Source: Spirochaetota bacterium (GTDB taxonomy: Bacteria; Spirochaetota; Leptospiria; Turneriellales; Turneriellaceae). From it: a stretch of DNA of 45,766 nucleotides. The translations under genes were made by a program, and so were the position numbers. The stretch is from contig JAFEGD010000011.1 of NCBI GenBank assembly GCA_018240245.1, positions 1 through 45,766 of the forward strand, in the 5' to 3' direction. The notes under the pieces were generated by a model, which searched no databases, had not been told where the DNA came from, and saw only the letters and a list, made by a program, of their open reading frames with translations. Below are positions 1 through 8,236 of this stretch, one piece after another (the stretch's first letter is position 1; the number at the start of each line of letters is the position of its first letter).

Positions 1-657
1 AACATCGGTGCGTACGGCGTCGAACTCAAAGACGTGCTCCACTCGGTGCGCGGCTATAATTTACTGACAAATACATTTGCAACGCTCACGAATGCCGATT
101 GCCGATTGGGTTATCGCGATAGTATTTTTAAACGCGAGCTGAAAAATAAATTTATTATTACATCGGTCGTATTGCGGCTCAGTACGCAAAAGGCTGTGCA
201 GATAGAGTACGCCGCGCTTAAATCGTATTTTGAAAGCCATCAACAGGGCGCGCCGACACCGCAAGATGTTTACGCTGCGGTCTGTTCGATTCGCCGCGAA
301 AAATTACCCGACCCCGATATCGTCGGCAATGCCGGTAGCTTCTTCAAGAATCCGCTCGTGCCGCGCAGCCATTTTTCTCTATTACAACAACGCTATGCCG
401 ATATGCCGTTCTATACTACCGATGCGACGACGGTAAAAGTGCCCGCCGCGTATCTCATTGAAAAGGCGGGTTTCAAAGGTGCGGTGCGTTCGAGCGGCGC
501 GCGCAAAGTTGGCGTACACGAAAAACAAGCGCTGGTGATCGTGAACCGCGCCAATGCGACCGGCGCGATGGTTTACGACCTCGCGCAAGAGATTCGCGAC
601 AAGATAAAAGAAATTTTTTCAATTGAGCTCGAATTCGAAGTCAATATGGTATTATAA
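1..657 (+). CDS. murB: UDP-N-acetylmuramate dehydrogenase, 3' part (5' end outside window)
   Basis: MurB reduces UDP-GlcNAc-enolpyruvate to UDP-MurNAc with NADPH and FAD in the cytoplasm, committing sugar to peptidoglycan. The frame is open from base 1 and begins with NIGAYGVELKD, the FAD-domain motif of type I (E. coli-like) MurB, so the gene starts upstream of the window. GNAGSFFKNP carries the expected catalytic serine, and the C-terminal IELEFEV contains the glutamate of the LExEV motif that protonates the product. AAYLIEKAGFKG is a further family block. The visible 218 residues are about the C-terminal two-thirds of a normal MurB. No break is seen. The htrA-like gene follows 39 bases later on the same strand. 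Confidence 0.93.
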   Translation, partial: NIGAYGVELKDVLHSVRGYNLLTNTFATLTNADCRLGYRDSIFKRELKNKFIITSVVLRLSTQKAVQIEYAALKSYFESHQQGAPTPQDVYAAVCSIRREKLPDPDIVGNAGSFFKNPLVPRSHFSLLQQRYADMPFYTTDATTVKVPAAYLIEKAGFKGAVRSSGARKVGVHEKQALVIVNRANATGAMVYDLAQEIRDKIKEIFSIELEFEVNMVL

Positions 658-696
658 GAAAGTTTACGCGGGCGCGCGCTTTTTGGTTAAAGAAGA

Positions 697-1992
697 ATGA
701 AATCTTTTTTTTGCGCGTGGATTACTTGCGTACTGGGGTTTGCGCCCATCGTTGCCGCAAGCTTTCCTCCCGATCTTGAAAAACTCGAAAAGCACATTAC
801 CGCGATTAGCGAAGATATCACGAATAGCGTCGTGCACATCAAGGTCGAAGGCAGCCTCAACAATAAGAAATTTTCGAGCATGGGCTCGGGTTTTGTCGTT
901 GCCAAAGACGGCACGATTCTAACGAACCACCACGTCATCGATAACAACCTGCGCGTGCTCGTTAAATTCAACAACGACCCGCGCGAATACGACGCGAAAG
1001 TCTTGGGTTCCGACGACTCGACCGACGTCGCAGTGTTACAGGTCGATGCGAAAGAAGCCAAAAATTTGCGGCCCGTAACCTTGGGCAAGAGTAAAGATGC
1101 TCAAGTCGGGCAATGGGTTCTCGCCGTGGGTAATCCCTATGGGCTTGACCGCACTGTCAGCTTCGGCATCATTTCTGCAAAGGGGCGCAACATGCCGCAA
1201 GCGCCGGTCTTGAACGATTTTTTGCAAACCGATGCGTTCATCGCGCCGGGCTCGTCGGGCGGGCCGCTTCTTAATATGCACGGCGAGGTGATCGGTATCA
1301 ATTCGCGCGGCGGTTCGGGGTTAGGATTCACGATACCCATCGAGACGGCGCTCGAGGTGAAAGACAAGCTTCTCAAAAACGGCGGCATTAAACGCGGCTG
1401 GATCGGCGTGCAACTGCAACCGATGGAGTTTGAGCTCAGAAAACAACTCAAGCTTTCCGATACGAACGGAGTGATGATTTCACAAGTATTGCGCACTTCC
1501 GATTTTTATGGCCGTTTGAAACCGCTCGATATCGTTATGAAGGTAAACGGCGAGCCGGTGTCGGTTGTCGAAAGTAAAGATTTACAGCCGTTAATCCGCA
1601 AGCTGTCTGATCTACCGATCGGTAAAGAGATTCGTCTCGAAGTCTTGCGCGGCACGAAAACGCAAGAAGTGCGCGGCATTGTCAGAGAGCGTCCGCCGTT
1701 AGAAGGTAAGAAATGGCAATCGGTGTTGGGTTTTGTCGCGATGGAAATCACCGAGCCGATTGCCGACAGGTTGCAATTCGATAAGACGCAGGGTGTCTAC
1801 ATCAGCCACATCGAAGCGGGCAGCGCCGCGCAGCAAGCGGGGCTGACGACGGGCGATATTATTTTATTTGCCGAGAGCAAACCAGTGTTTTCGATCGATG
1901 ACACTAAAAATATTTTTTTAGTCGATCGTCCGCAATATCTAATGCAAATTCTGCGCGGACGCACGTACTATTATATTTTGTTGAAGAAGTAG
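697..1992 (+). CDS. HtrA/DegP-like periplasmic serine protease with two PDZ domains
   Basis: This is a trypsin-fold protease or chaperone expected to act on misfolded envelope proteins. A signal peptide covers about residues 1-21 (hydrophobic stretch ending PIVAAS). The catalytic triad is visible as H79 (TNHHV), D110 (DSTDVAVL) and S187 (APGSSGGPL), with the oxyanion-hole glycines around it. The usual N in PGNSGGP is replaced by S, which is tolerated. Two PDZ-like modules follow, at about 230-330 and 340-430; the second holds GVYISHIEAGSAAQQAGL. The length of 431 aa fits the DegP/DegQ/MucD group. The start is the ATG preceded by AAAGAAG. A terminator hairpin overlaps its stop. It could be DegQ- or MucD-like rather than DegP; sequence alone does not decide. 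Confidence 0.9.
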   Translation: MKSFFCAWITCVLGFAPIVAASFPPDLEKLEKHITAISEDITNSVVHIKVEGSLNNKKFSSMGSGFVVAKDGTILTNHHVIDNNLRVLVKFNNDPREYDAKVLGSDDSTDVAVLQVDAKEAKNLRPVTLGKSKDAQVGQWVLAVGNPYGLDRTVSFGIISAKGRNMPQAPVLNDFLQTDAFIAPGSSGGPLLNMHGEVIGINSRGGSGLGFTIPIETALEVKDKLLKNGGIKRGWIGVQLQPMEFELRKQLKLSDTNGVMISQVLRTSDFYGRLKPLDIVMKVNGEPVSVVESKDLQPLIRKLSDLPIGKEIRLEVLRGTKTQEVRGIVRERPPLEGKKWQSVLGFVAMEITEPIADRLQFDKTQGVYISHIEAGSAAQQAGLTTGDIILFAESKPVFSIDDTKNIFLVDRPQYLMQILRGRTYYYILLKK

Positions 1993-2010
1993 CAATCGCT
2001 ACTTCTTTTT
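1984..2010 (+). terminator. Rho-independent terminator at the htrA stop, shared with the convergent gene
   Basis: AAGAAGTAGC (1984-1993) and GCTACTTCTT (1998-2007) form a perfect 10-bp stem with a 4-nt AATC loop, running into five Ts (2006-2010). The hairpin includes the htrA stop codon on plus and the stop region of the isomerase gene on minus, so it probably ends transcription mainly from the plus side. Inference from structure only. Confidence 0.75.
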
Positions 2011-2799
2011 CCGCTCGGCAAAACTCTTCGCCATCTGCACGAACTCTGCCGTTTGTAAAAAGCCGCTATTATATAGTGCGACGAAATCCATTGCGCGATC
2101 GACATCCATACCGCGTTGTTTGTTCATAACGTATTTTACGCCGCGCATGACGAGCGCCGAATTTGTCGCCATTTCTGCGGCGGTTTTTTGCGCGGCGGCG
2201 TAGAGCGTGTCTTTATCGGGCAAGATTTGCGTTACGAGCCCCAAGCGCAACGCTTCGTCGGCAGCGACATCGCGACCTGTGAGCGCAAGTTCGCGCGTCG
2301 CCCCTTCGCCGATGATGTACGGTAGGCGCTGCAACGAGCCCATGTCGGCGACAATCGCGACTTTGACTTCGCGGAGCGAAAAAATTACGTCTTGGGATGC
2401 ATAACGAATATCGCATGCAGAAACGAGGTCGAGCCCGCCGCCGATGCAGTGACGATGAATCGCCGCGAGCGACGGCTTGGGCGAATCGGCGATTGCGCGC
2501 ATGCCCTTTTGTAGCGTGAGAACAAATTCGTGCAAGCGCTGGTTTGCCTCGGCGCCGCCCGACTCGCCGAGCCAGCGAAAGCGTTCGACAAAATCGGGCA
2601 GATCAAGCCCGATCGAAAAGCTCGCGCCCTTGGCAGCGACGATAAAAACTTTGATCGATTCGTCGGCGTTGATCTCTGCGACCGCGAGCGGCAACTCGTG
2701 CCAGAAATCCCAATTCATGAAATTACGTTTTTCGGGACGGTTAAGCCAGAGCGTTGCTACCGGACCCGATTTTTCGATGAGAAAAAAGTTAAAAGCCAT
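1999..2799 (-). CDS. Crotonase-fold dienoyl-CoA isomerase (ECH1-like)
   Basis: This enoyl-CoA hydratase/isomerase superfamily member (266 aa) most resembles delta3,5-delta2,4-dienoyl-CoA isomerase, which shifts double bonds of unsaturated fatty acids during beta-oxidation. The three acidic residues that define that enzyme in rat (D176, E196, D204) have counterparts at D124 (GGGLDL), E144 (REVKVA) and D152 (VADMGSLQRLP), with identical spacing of 20 and 8 residues. The oxyanion-hole segment is HCIGGGLDL. It is the last gene of the minus-strand run that begins at lysS and starts 46 bases after rfbC. The acyl-CoA synthetase at 8.2 kb could serve the same pathway. It could instead act on another acyl-CoA; the active-site match makes a plain hydratase less likely. 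Confidence 0.85.
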   Translation of the reverse strand: MAFNFFLIEKSGPVATLWLNRPEKRNFMNWDFWHELPLAVAEINADESIKVFIVAAKGASFSIGLDLPDFVERFRWLGESGGAEANQRLHEFVLTLQKGMRAIADSPKPSLAAIHRHCIGGGLDLVSACDIRYASQDVIFSLREVKVAIVADMGSLQRLPYIIGEGATRELALTGRDVAADEALRLGLVTQILPDKDTLYAAAQKTAAEMATNSALVMRGVKYVMNKQRGMDVDRAMDFVALYNSGFLQTAEFVQMAKSFAERKKK

Positions 2800-2844
2800 G
2801 TGGTATCTTCGCCGGTAGATTATGGCGTAAAGGAGTTATGCGTC

Positions 2845-3378
2845 TTAGAATAATTCGGCCGCTTTCAAGTGCGGTAGTACTTTGTCCTTCTCGGACAGCG
2901 CCAACTCGTTTGCGGGCAGTTGCCAATCGATCGCGAGTTCGGCGTCGTTATAGCTAATACCGCGCTCGTGTTCGCGCGAATAGAAATTATCGACTTTATA
3001 TTGAAAGATCGCCGTGTCCGAGAGCACGACAAAACCGTGCGCAAAACCGCGTGGTACAAAAAGCTGGTGGTGGTTTTGTTCGTCGAGAACATACGCATAG
3101 ACTTTGCTGAAGTCGGGCGAGGCGCGGCGAATATCGACCGCGATGTCGAGCACCGAACCCAAAGCGACGCGCACGAGCTTTGCTTGCGCGGCCTCGCCGA
3201 TTTGGTAATGCAGGCCGCGCAGCACTCCCTTGCGCGACAACGACTCGTTATCTTGTACGAAAATTTCGTCGATACCCCATTGATTCACAAACGTGTTGCG
3301 GTTATACGGTTCGAAAAAATAACCGCGCGCGTCGCCGTGAACGGTGGGCTCGATAAGAATCGGCGCTTTGTATTTCAT
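2845..3378 (-). CDS. rfbC: dTDP-4-dehydrorhamnose 3,5-epimerase
   Basis: RfbC (RmlC) epimerises dTDP-4-keto-6-deoxyglucose at C3 and C5 on the way to dTDP-L-rhamnose for LPS or other surface glycans. At 177 aa it has the normal family length. Family blocks are [12 protein letters not shown] near the N-terminus, GVLRGLHYQ with the catalytic base H57, the [13 protein letters not shown] core strand, and [16 protein letters not shown] of the cupin-like jelly roll. Its ATG overlaps the rfbA stop by 4 bases (ATGA), which implies translational coupling. rfbB and rfbD are not in the window, so the rest of the dTDP-rhamnose pathway must be elsewhere. Confidence 0.95.
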   Translation of the reverse strand: MKYKAPILIEPTVHGDARGYFFEPYNRNTFVNQWGIDEIFVQDNESLSRKGVLRGLHYQIGEAAQAKLVRVALGSVLDIAVDIRRASPDFSKVYAYVLDEQNHHQLFVPRGFAHGFVVLSDTAIFQYKVDNFYSREHERGISYNDAELAIDWQLPANELALSEKDKVLPHLKAAELF

Positions 3379-4265
3379 ATTTGCGTGCGGGGCTGCTCCG
3401 CCAGGCGGAGTAAATACTTACCGTACTCGATTTTTTCGAGTGGCTTTGCTAAACGCCGTAGCTGCTCGGTGTCGATATATTTTTTTATAAACGCAATTTC
3501 TTCGATGCACGCGACTTTGAGACCTTGGCGTTTTTCAATGAGGCTCACGAAGTGGCTCGCGTCGAGCAGCGAGTCGTGCGTGCCGGTGTCGAGCCACGCA
3601 TAGCCGCGCCCCATGACGTTGACGCGCAATTTTTTCTCGTGCAGAAAAACGCGGTTGAGGTCGGTAATTTCGAGTTCGCCGCGCGCCGAGGGCTTCAAGG
3701 CTTTGGCCTTCGCGACGACGCTGTTGTCGTAAAAATAAAGTCCCACGACCGCATAGTTACTCTTCGGCTTAGCCGGTTTCTCTTCGATCGTGAGTGCGTT
3801 GAATTTTGCATCGAACTCGACGACACCGTAGCGTTCGGGGTCGGTGACGGGGTAGGCAAAGACTTCGGCGCCGCCCGTACGTTCGGTGCGCGCGACGGCT
3901 TCGGTGACAAGTTCGGTCAAATGGTGGCCGTGAAAAATATTGTCGCCCAAAACGAGCGCCGCCGCGTCGTTGCCGATAAAATCGGCGCCGATGACGAATG
4001 CCTGCGCAAGCCCGTCGGGCGACGGCTGCTCGGCGTAACTAAATTTGAGCCCCAACTCTTCGCCATTACCCAAGAGTTCGCGAAAGCGCGGCAGGTCGTG
4101 CGGAGTCGAGATGATGAGAATTTCGCGAATGCCCGCGAGCATCAGCGCCGACAACGGATAATAAATCATCGGCTTGTCGTAAATCGGCATGAGCTGCTTC
4201 GAGATGACGCGCGTCACCGGGTAAAGCCGCGTGCCCGAGCCGCCCGCGAGAATGATACCTTTCAT
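3375..4265 (-). CDS. rfbA: Glucose-1-phosphate thymidylyltransferase
   Basis: RfbA (RmlA) joins dTTP and glucose-1-phosphate to dTDP-glucose, the first step of dTDP-rhamnose synthesis. The nucleotide-binding signature GGSGTRLYP sits at residues 8-16, followed by the family block [18 protein letters not shown], with [12 protein letters not shown] and [10 protein letters not shown] further on. The length of 296 aa is typical. It overlaps rfbC downstream and the small membrane protein gene upstream by 4 bases each. The substrate specificity is inferred from family identity and from the rfbC neighbour. Confidence 0.95.
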   Translation of the reverse strand: MKGIILAGGSGTRLYPVTRVISKQLMPIYDKPMIYYPLSALMLAGIREILIISTPHDLPRFRELLGNGEELGLKFSYAEQPSPDGLAQAFVIGADFIGNDAAALVLGDNIFHGHHLTELVTEAVARTERTGGAEVFAYPVTDPERYGVVEFDAKFNALTIEEKPAKPKSNYAVVGLYFYDNSVVAKAKALKPSARGELEITDLNRVFLHEKKLRVNVMGRGYAWLDTGTHDSLLDASHFVSLIEKRQGLKVACIEEIAFIKKYIDTEQLRRLAKPLEKIEYGKYLLRLAEQPRTQI

Positions 4266-4756
4266 TTGCGTTTGCCTTTCGCCTTCGATTTTTTCGGCGC
4301 AACTGCCTTTGCGGTTGTCGGCGTTGCAATTGCTGTGGGCGTCGCCACGGCTGCCGTCGGCGCGCCTTGACCCAAACGCCGGCTACGGCGATACGTCAGC
4401 GCCGAGAAAAGGGCGATGACTCCTAAAGCAGCGAGCACCGCATAATAAAGATAGCGAATGCGTTCGGCGGCGACGCGCTCGGCGTTGCGGCGATAGAATT
4501 CTTCGACGAGCCAAAACAGACGCTGTTCTTCTTTAGAATGCGATTTCTTGAACGCGGTCGCGATGCGCTGTAAATCGTCGTCGCCGAATGTCGGCATCTG
4601 CGCGCGCGCTTTGCCGGTATCGGTCGATAAAAATTCTTTTGTCGTTGCCGCTAATTTTTCGGGCAACACGTCGGCGTCGAAGTCGGCGTAGAGCGCAGGC
4701 GCGGCGACCAAGAGCAAAGCCAATAGGGGGTGGATGTATTTACGTATCAAAATCAT
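4262..4756 (-). CDS. Small membrane protein with signal peptide and Lys-rich tail, function unknown
   Basis: I do not recognise this 164-aa protein. It has an N-terminal signal peptide or anchor (about residues 1-24, ending APALYA), an acidic-to-mixed helical domain (25-100, containing [13 protein letters not shown] and [15 protein letters not shown]), one membrane helix (about 103-122, [19 protein letters not shown]), an Ala/Thr/Pro spacer with repeated ATP/AT steps, and a strongly basic end ([12 protein letters not shown]). The predicted orientation puts the helical domain in the periplasm and the basic tail inside. Its start overlaps the end of the ccmC-like gene by 17 bases and its stop overlaps rfbA by 4. 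Tight linkage to ccmC hints at a role with cytochrome maturation, but that is a guess. Confidence 0.7.
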   Translation of the reverse strand: MILIRKYIHPLLALLLVAAPALYADFDADVLPEKLAATTKEFLSTDTGKARAQMPTFGDDDLQRIATAFKKSHSKEEQRLFWLVEEFYRRNAERVAAERIRYLYYAVLAALGVIALFSALTYRRSRRLGQGAPTAAVATPTAIATPTTAKAVAPKKSKAKGKRK

Positions 4757-5414
4757 ATTCCTCCGACGTTGATTTTTCTGTGCGATAGCGAGCGATGAGA
4801 ATCGCGAGAAAGAGCAAAGTGAATCCTAAAAAATTTAAGGCAAACGCTTTACGCATGAGTGGGTCGACGAGACCCGAGCCGCCTTTCTGAATAAATAACG
4901 GCCCCGGATGCGACGCAGTTTTCCAGATATAGATTGCGGCGACGACGAGTGCGGCGTTCACGACCGCAACGAGCGCGAGCACCGAACCGATACGCGCGGC
5001 CTTTTCAAAATCGGCGATTGTCGCGCGCAATAAAATATAGCCGTTGTACATCATCCACATCACGAAAAACGATACGAGGCGTTCGTCGCCCCAGTTCCAC
5101 AGTGTGCCCCAGATCGGTTTTGCCCAGAGAGGGCCGGTGACGAGTACAGTCGTCGTGAACGCCCAACCGGTGGTAATGAAGGCGCGCGCCCATGCGTCAC
5201 TCTTGACGCGCCGCGATTTGAGGTAGTGGATGCTCATGAGCGCGCCGCCGACGAATGCGACAAACGACACCCATACGAGCGGCACGTGAAAATAAAATAT
5301 GCGCTGCACGTTACCCTGTAGTGCATCTGCGGGTGCTTCGAGCAACGCGACGTGCGCACCCCAGGCACAGACGGCAATGGCGGTTGCGAGCAACAGGTAA
5401 TACAAACGCGCCAA
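4740..5414 (-). CDS. ccmC: CcmC/CcsA-family heme-handling protein for cytochrome c biogenesis
   Basis: CcmC is an inner-membrane protein that presents heme to the maturation chaperone. This 224-aa protein has about six membrane helices. It carries a tryptophan-rich loop at 102-112 (WGTLWNWGDERL), flanked by the conserved GPLWAKP, and histidines in the expected heme-ligand places: H43 (YFHVP) and H169 (ASHPGP). The loop differs from the usual WGTWWVWDAR by an extra residue and a GDE core. The start is a TTG at 5414 with GGAG six bases upstream, lying inside the end of mtnA. Other ccm genes are not in the window. The broader CcsA/HemX group is the alternative. Confidence 0.85.
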   Translation of the reverse strand: MARLYYLLLATAIAVCAWGAHVALLEAPADALQGNVQRIFYFHVPLVWVSFVAFVGGALMSIHYLKSRRVKSDAWARAFITTGWAFTTTVLVTGPLWAKPIWGTLWNWGDERLVSFFVMWMMYNGYILLRATIADFEKAARIGSVLALVAVVNAALVVAAIYIWKTASHPGPLFIQKGGSGLVDPLMRKAFALNFLGFTLLFLAILIARYRTEKSTSEEYDFDT

Positions 5415-5417
5415 AAT

Positions 5418-6482
5418 CTACTCCAGCGTATCGTCTTCGGAAAAAATCGCCGTGATGTTCGTGTGCGGCGTGACGTCGAAGCTATAGTTGACGACCGGTA
5501 CTTTCGGCGCAATCACACGACCCGCGATTTCGAGTACTTCTTGCGCCGGGCGTTCTTCGACGACAATTTTATCGCCGTTTTCGATTTTGTTGTCGAACGT
5601 CGATTTCGGCGCAACGACAAAAAACGGAATGCGGTGCGCTTTTGCGAGCACCGAAAGCGAGTACGTGCCGATTTTGTTCGCGACGTCGCCGTTGGCCGCG
5701 ACGCGATCGGCGCCGACGAAGACTGCGTCGATGAGTTTCTTCTGCATAAGATAACCCGCCTGCGAGTCGATCGTCAGCGTCACGGGAATTTTTTCTTTTT
5801 GTAGCTCGAAGACCGTGAGGCGCGACCCCTGCATGTACGGCCGCGTCTCGTCGGCGTAGACCATGTTAATCTTGCCTTTCTCAGCCAAGAGGCGAATTGC
5901 CCCCAGCGCGGTGCCGATGCCGCCGGTCGCGAGCGAACCCGTATTGCAATGGGTAAGAATATTATATTTTTCTTTCGGGTATTTTGTGACCAAATATTTC
6001 ACCGCATTATTCGCCATCGCGAGGCAGCGCTCTGCATCGTCGTTGTGGATTTCGAGCGCCTTTTCGTAAAGCGCGAGTAACAGTTTAAGCGGCCCCTCTT
6101 TTACTTTGCTGGGGTTTGCGCCGGGTGCCGCCGCCGCTTCTTTGGCGAAGAACGCCGCCGCGACGGATAACATCTCTTGCGTCGCCCACATCAAATTGAC
6201 CGCCGTCGGGCGCGCCGCGTCGAGTTGCTGTTTTTGTTTTTTCAAAAGATCGAGCGTAATCTTCTTGTTCTTCTTCGACGCTTCCCACGCGGTGAGGTAC
6301 ATGCCGTACGCCGCGCTGATGCCGATTGCGGGGGCGCCGCGCACGACCATTTCTTTGATCGCCGCCGCGACATCGCCGCCGTTCACGCACGTTACATACT
6401 CTTGCTTGTGCGGTAACAGCTTTTGGTTCAAGAGTTGAATTTTGTCGCGCGCAGTCTTGATAAACGAGAGATTTGTTTTCAT
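5418..6482 (-). CDS. mtnA: S-methyl-5-thioribose-1-phosphate isomerase
   Basis: MtnA converts methylthioribose-1-phosphate to methylthioribulose-1-phosphate in the methionine salvage pathway. The fold is that of eIF2B-alpha-like aldose isomerases. The catalytic cysteine is C179 in THCNTGSLATGG and the catalytic aspartate D259 in VFVGADRVAANGDVANKIGTY. VVRGAPAIGISAAYG marks the substrate-binding N-terminal part. The length of 354 aa is normal. The ATG has a good Shine-Dalgarno (AGAGGAA). It lies between lysS and ccmC in the same direction. eIF2B-like paralogues share the fold, but both catalytic residues point to MtnA. Confidence 0.94.
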   Translation of the reverse strand: MKTNLSFIKTARDKIQLLNQKLLPHKQEYVTCVNGGDVAAAIKEMVVRGAPAIGISAAYGMYLTAWEASKKNKKITLDLLKKQKQQLDAARPTAVNLMWATQEMLSVAAAFFAKEAAAAPGANPSKVKEGPLKLLLALYEKALEIHNDDAERCLAMANNAVKYLVTKYPKEKYNILTHCNTGSLATGGIGTALGAIRLLAEKGKINMVYADETRPYMQGSRLTVFELQKEKIPVTLTIDSQAGYLMQKKLIDAVFVGADRVAANGDVANKIGTYSLSVLAKAHRIPFFVVAPKSTFDNKIENGDKIVVEERPAQEVLEIAGRVIAPKVPVVNYSFDVTPHTNITAIFSEDDTLE

Positions 6483-6507
6483 AGAGTTCCTCTAGGTAGG
6501 GGTTAGT

Positions 6508-8028
6508 TTATTTTTGCGGCCTCAATAACGGAAATAAAATCACGTCTTTAATGCTGCTCTTATTCGCAAACAACATCACCAAGCGGTCGATGCCGATGCC
6601 GAGACCGCCGGTGGGCGGCATGCCGACTTTAAGCGCCGTCACGAAATCGGTGTCGGTTTCCATCGTCTCGCCCGCGCCCTCGGCCTTCTGTGCGGCTTGC
6701 TCGTTGAAGCGCCGTTCTTGTTCGAGCGGGTCGTTGAGTTCAGAGAAGGCATTGCCCATTTCGCGGCCCGTAATGTAAGGCTCAAAGCGCTCCACCAGAT
6801 GCGGGTTACCGGGAATCGACTTCGCGAGCGGCGAGATCGCTTTCGGGAAATGCGTCACCATCGTCGGCTGCACGAGATTCGGTTCGACCTTTTCTGAGAA
6901 CGCGAGATCGACGACTTCCCAGAAGGTGTTGAGATTTTCGGCTTTGAGACCGATTGCCGCCGCCATTTTCTTGGCTTCGGCGACGGGGGGATTTTCTTCG
7001 GTTAAAAATTTTTCAAAGTCGAGGCCCGACATTTCCCGAATACTTTCGAGATAGCCGATACGTTTCCAGGGCTTTTTGAGCGAGATAACATGCTTTCCGT
7101 AGGGTAGTTCGGTCGAGCCGATGAGTTTGAGCGCGAGGTGCTCGAAAATATCTTCGGTGAGACGCATCATCGTCTCGTAGTCGGCGTACGCTTGGTAGAT
7201 TTCGATCATCGTGAATTCGGGGTTGTGCTTAGTGCTGATGCCCTCGTTTCTAAAATTGCGGTTCATCTCGAAGACTTTCTCGTAGCCGCCGACAATGAGA
7301 CGCTTCAAATAGAGCTCGGGTGCGATGCGCATGTAAAGCTCGATGTCGAGCGCGTTGTGGTGCGTCTTGAACGGCCGCGCCGCCGCGCCCGAGGCGACAG
7401 CTTGCAGCATCGGCGTCTCGACTTCGATAAAATTTTGTGCATGCAAAAATTCGCGAATTGTGCGCAAAATCGCCGAGCGCAAGAGAAACGTCGCGCGCGC
7501 GTCGGGGTTTACCGCAAGATCGATATAGCGTTGGCGGTAGCGCATTTCGATATCGCTGATGCCGTCGTAAGTTTCGCCGTCTTTTTCTTTAACAACCGGC
7601 AATGGCTGCAAATTTTTGCTGAGCATCGTGAGCGACTCGGCGTGCAGCGACGGCTCGCCGGTCTTGGTGCGAAACGGGCGGCCTTTAACGCCGACGATGT
7701 CGCCCAAGTCTAAGTGCGTCAAAACAAAATAATCGTTGTCGTTGAGCGTCTTATTGCTCGCATAAATTTGAATGCGTCCGTTTTGGTCTTGAATTTGTAA
7801 GAATTGCGCTTTGCCCATATCGCGGATTGCCACCACGCGCCCGGCGGTCGCCACCGCCGCAGCATTTTCAGGGGGAGTTAAATCGTCGCTCTCGCCAAAG
7901 GCTTCGCGGCGCAGTGCGGTAATATCTTGCTTATCGGTAAAACGCACCGGATAGGGGTCAATCCCCCTATCGACAATGGCCGCTAATTTCGTCAGCCGCT
8001 GCTCGTGAAGCTCTGTGAGTTCGCCCAT
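6508..8028 (-). CDS. lysS: Lysyl-tRNA synthetase, class II
   Basis: LysS charges tRNA-Lys. The 506-aa protein has an N-terminal OB-fold anticodon-binding domain (about 60-170, with GRVVAIRDMGKAQFLQIQD), and then the class II catalytic core with motif 1 (FIEVETPMLQ), motif 2 (FEMNRNFRNEGISTKHNPEF) and motif 3 (GLGIGIDRLVML near the C-terminus). The signature YRQRYIDL is present. It is the first gene of the minus-strand run ending at 1999 and is divergent from the acyl-CoA synthetase gene. No convincing Shine-Dalgarno precedes the ATG. Confidence 0.96.
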   Translation of the reverse strand: MGELTELHEQRLTKLAAIVDRGIDPYPVRFTDKQDITALRREAFGESDDLTPPENAAAVATAGRVVAIRDMGKAQFLQIQDQNGRIQIYASNKTLNDNDYFVLTHLDLGDIVGVKGRPFRTKTGEPSLHAESLTMLSKNLQPLPVVKEKDGETYDGISDIEMRYRQRYIDLAVNPDARATFLLRSAILRTIREFLHAQNFIEVETPMLQAVASGAAARPFKTHHNALDIELYMRIAPELYLKRLIVGGYEKVFEMNRNFRNEGISTKHNPEFTMIEIYQAYADYETMMRLTEDIFEHLALKLIGSTELPYGKHVISLKKPWKRIGYLESIREMSGLDFEKFLTEENPPVAEAKKMAAAIGLKAENLNTFWEVVDLAFSEKVEPNLVQPTMVTHFPKAISPLAKSIPGNPHLVERFEPYITGREMGNAFSELNDPLEQERRFNEQAAQKAEGAGETMETDTDFVTALKVGMPPTGGLGIGIDRLVMLFANKSSIKDVILFPLLRPQK

Positions 8029-8135
8029 TTTAGACCAAAATGCGTATTTTTGACACGGTGTAAAGGCGGTGTCGCTGGAGCAATTGTGACCGGGCGAAGG
8101 GGATGATTATCCCTACATAATAAACACGATTGTGC

Positions 8136-8166
8136 TTGACCCAAAAGGTTTTCTGTTAAGATTGCT
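8136..8166 (+). promoter_or_regulatory. Possible promoter for the acyl-CoA synthetase gene
   Basis: In the 208-base divergent gap between lysS and the synthetase gene, TTGACC (8136-8141) is followed after 15 bases by TAAGAT. The short spacing makes this weak. Nothing else in the gap is clear. Confidence 0.3.
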
Positions 8167-8236
8167 CCATCGATCATGCCTAATATCGCGCAGAGCAATT
8201 TTTAGAGCAGATTCAGCAACTTACAAAGAGGTTAGT

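Noticed and set aside
3525..4370. Plus-strand frame of 281 codons opposite rfbA
   Set aside because: Shadow of rfbA caused by biased third positions; Val/Arg/Asp-rich with no motifs.
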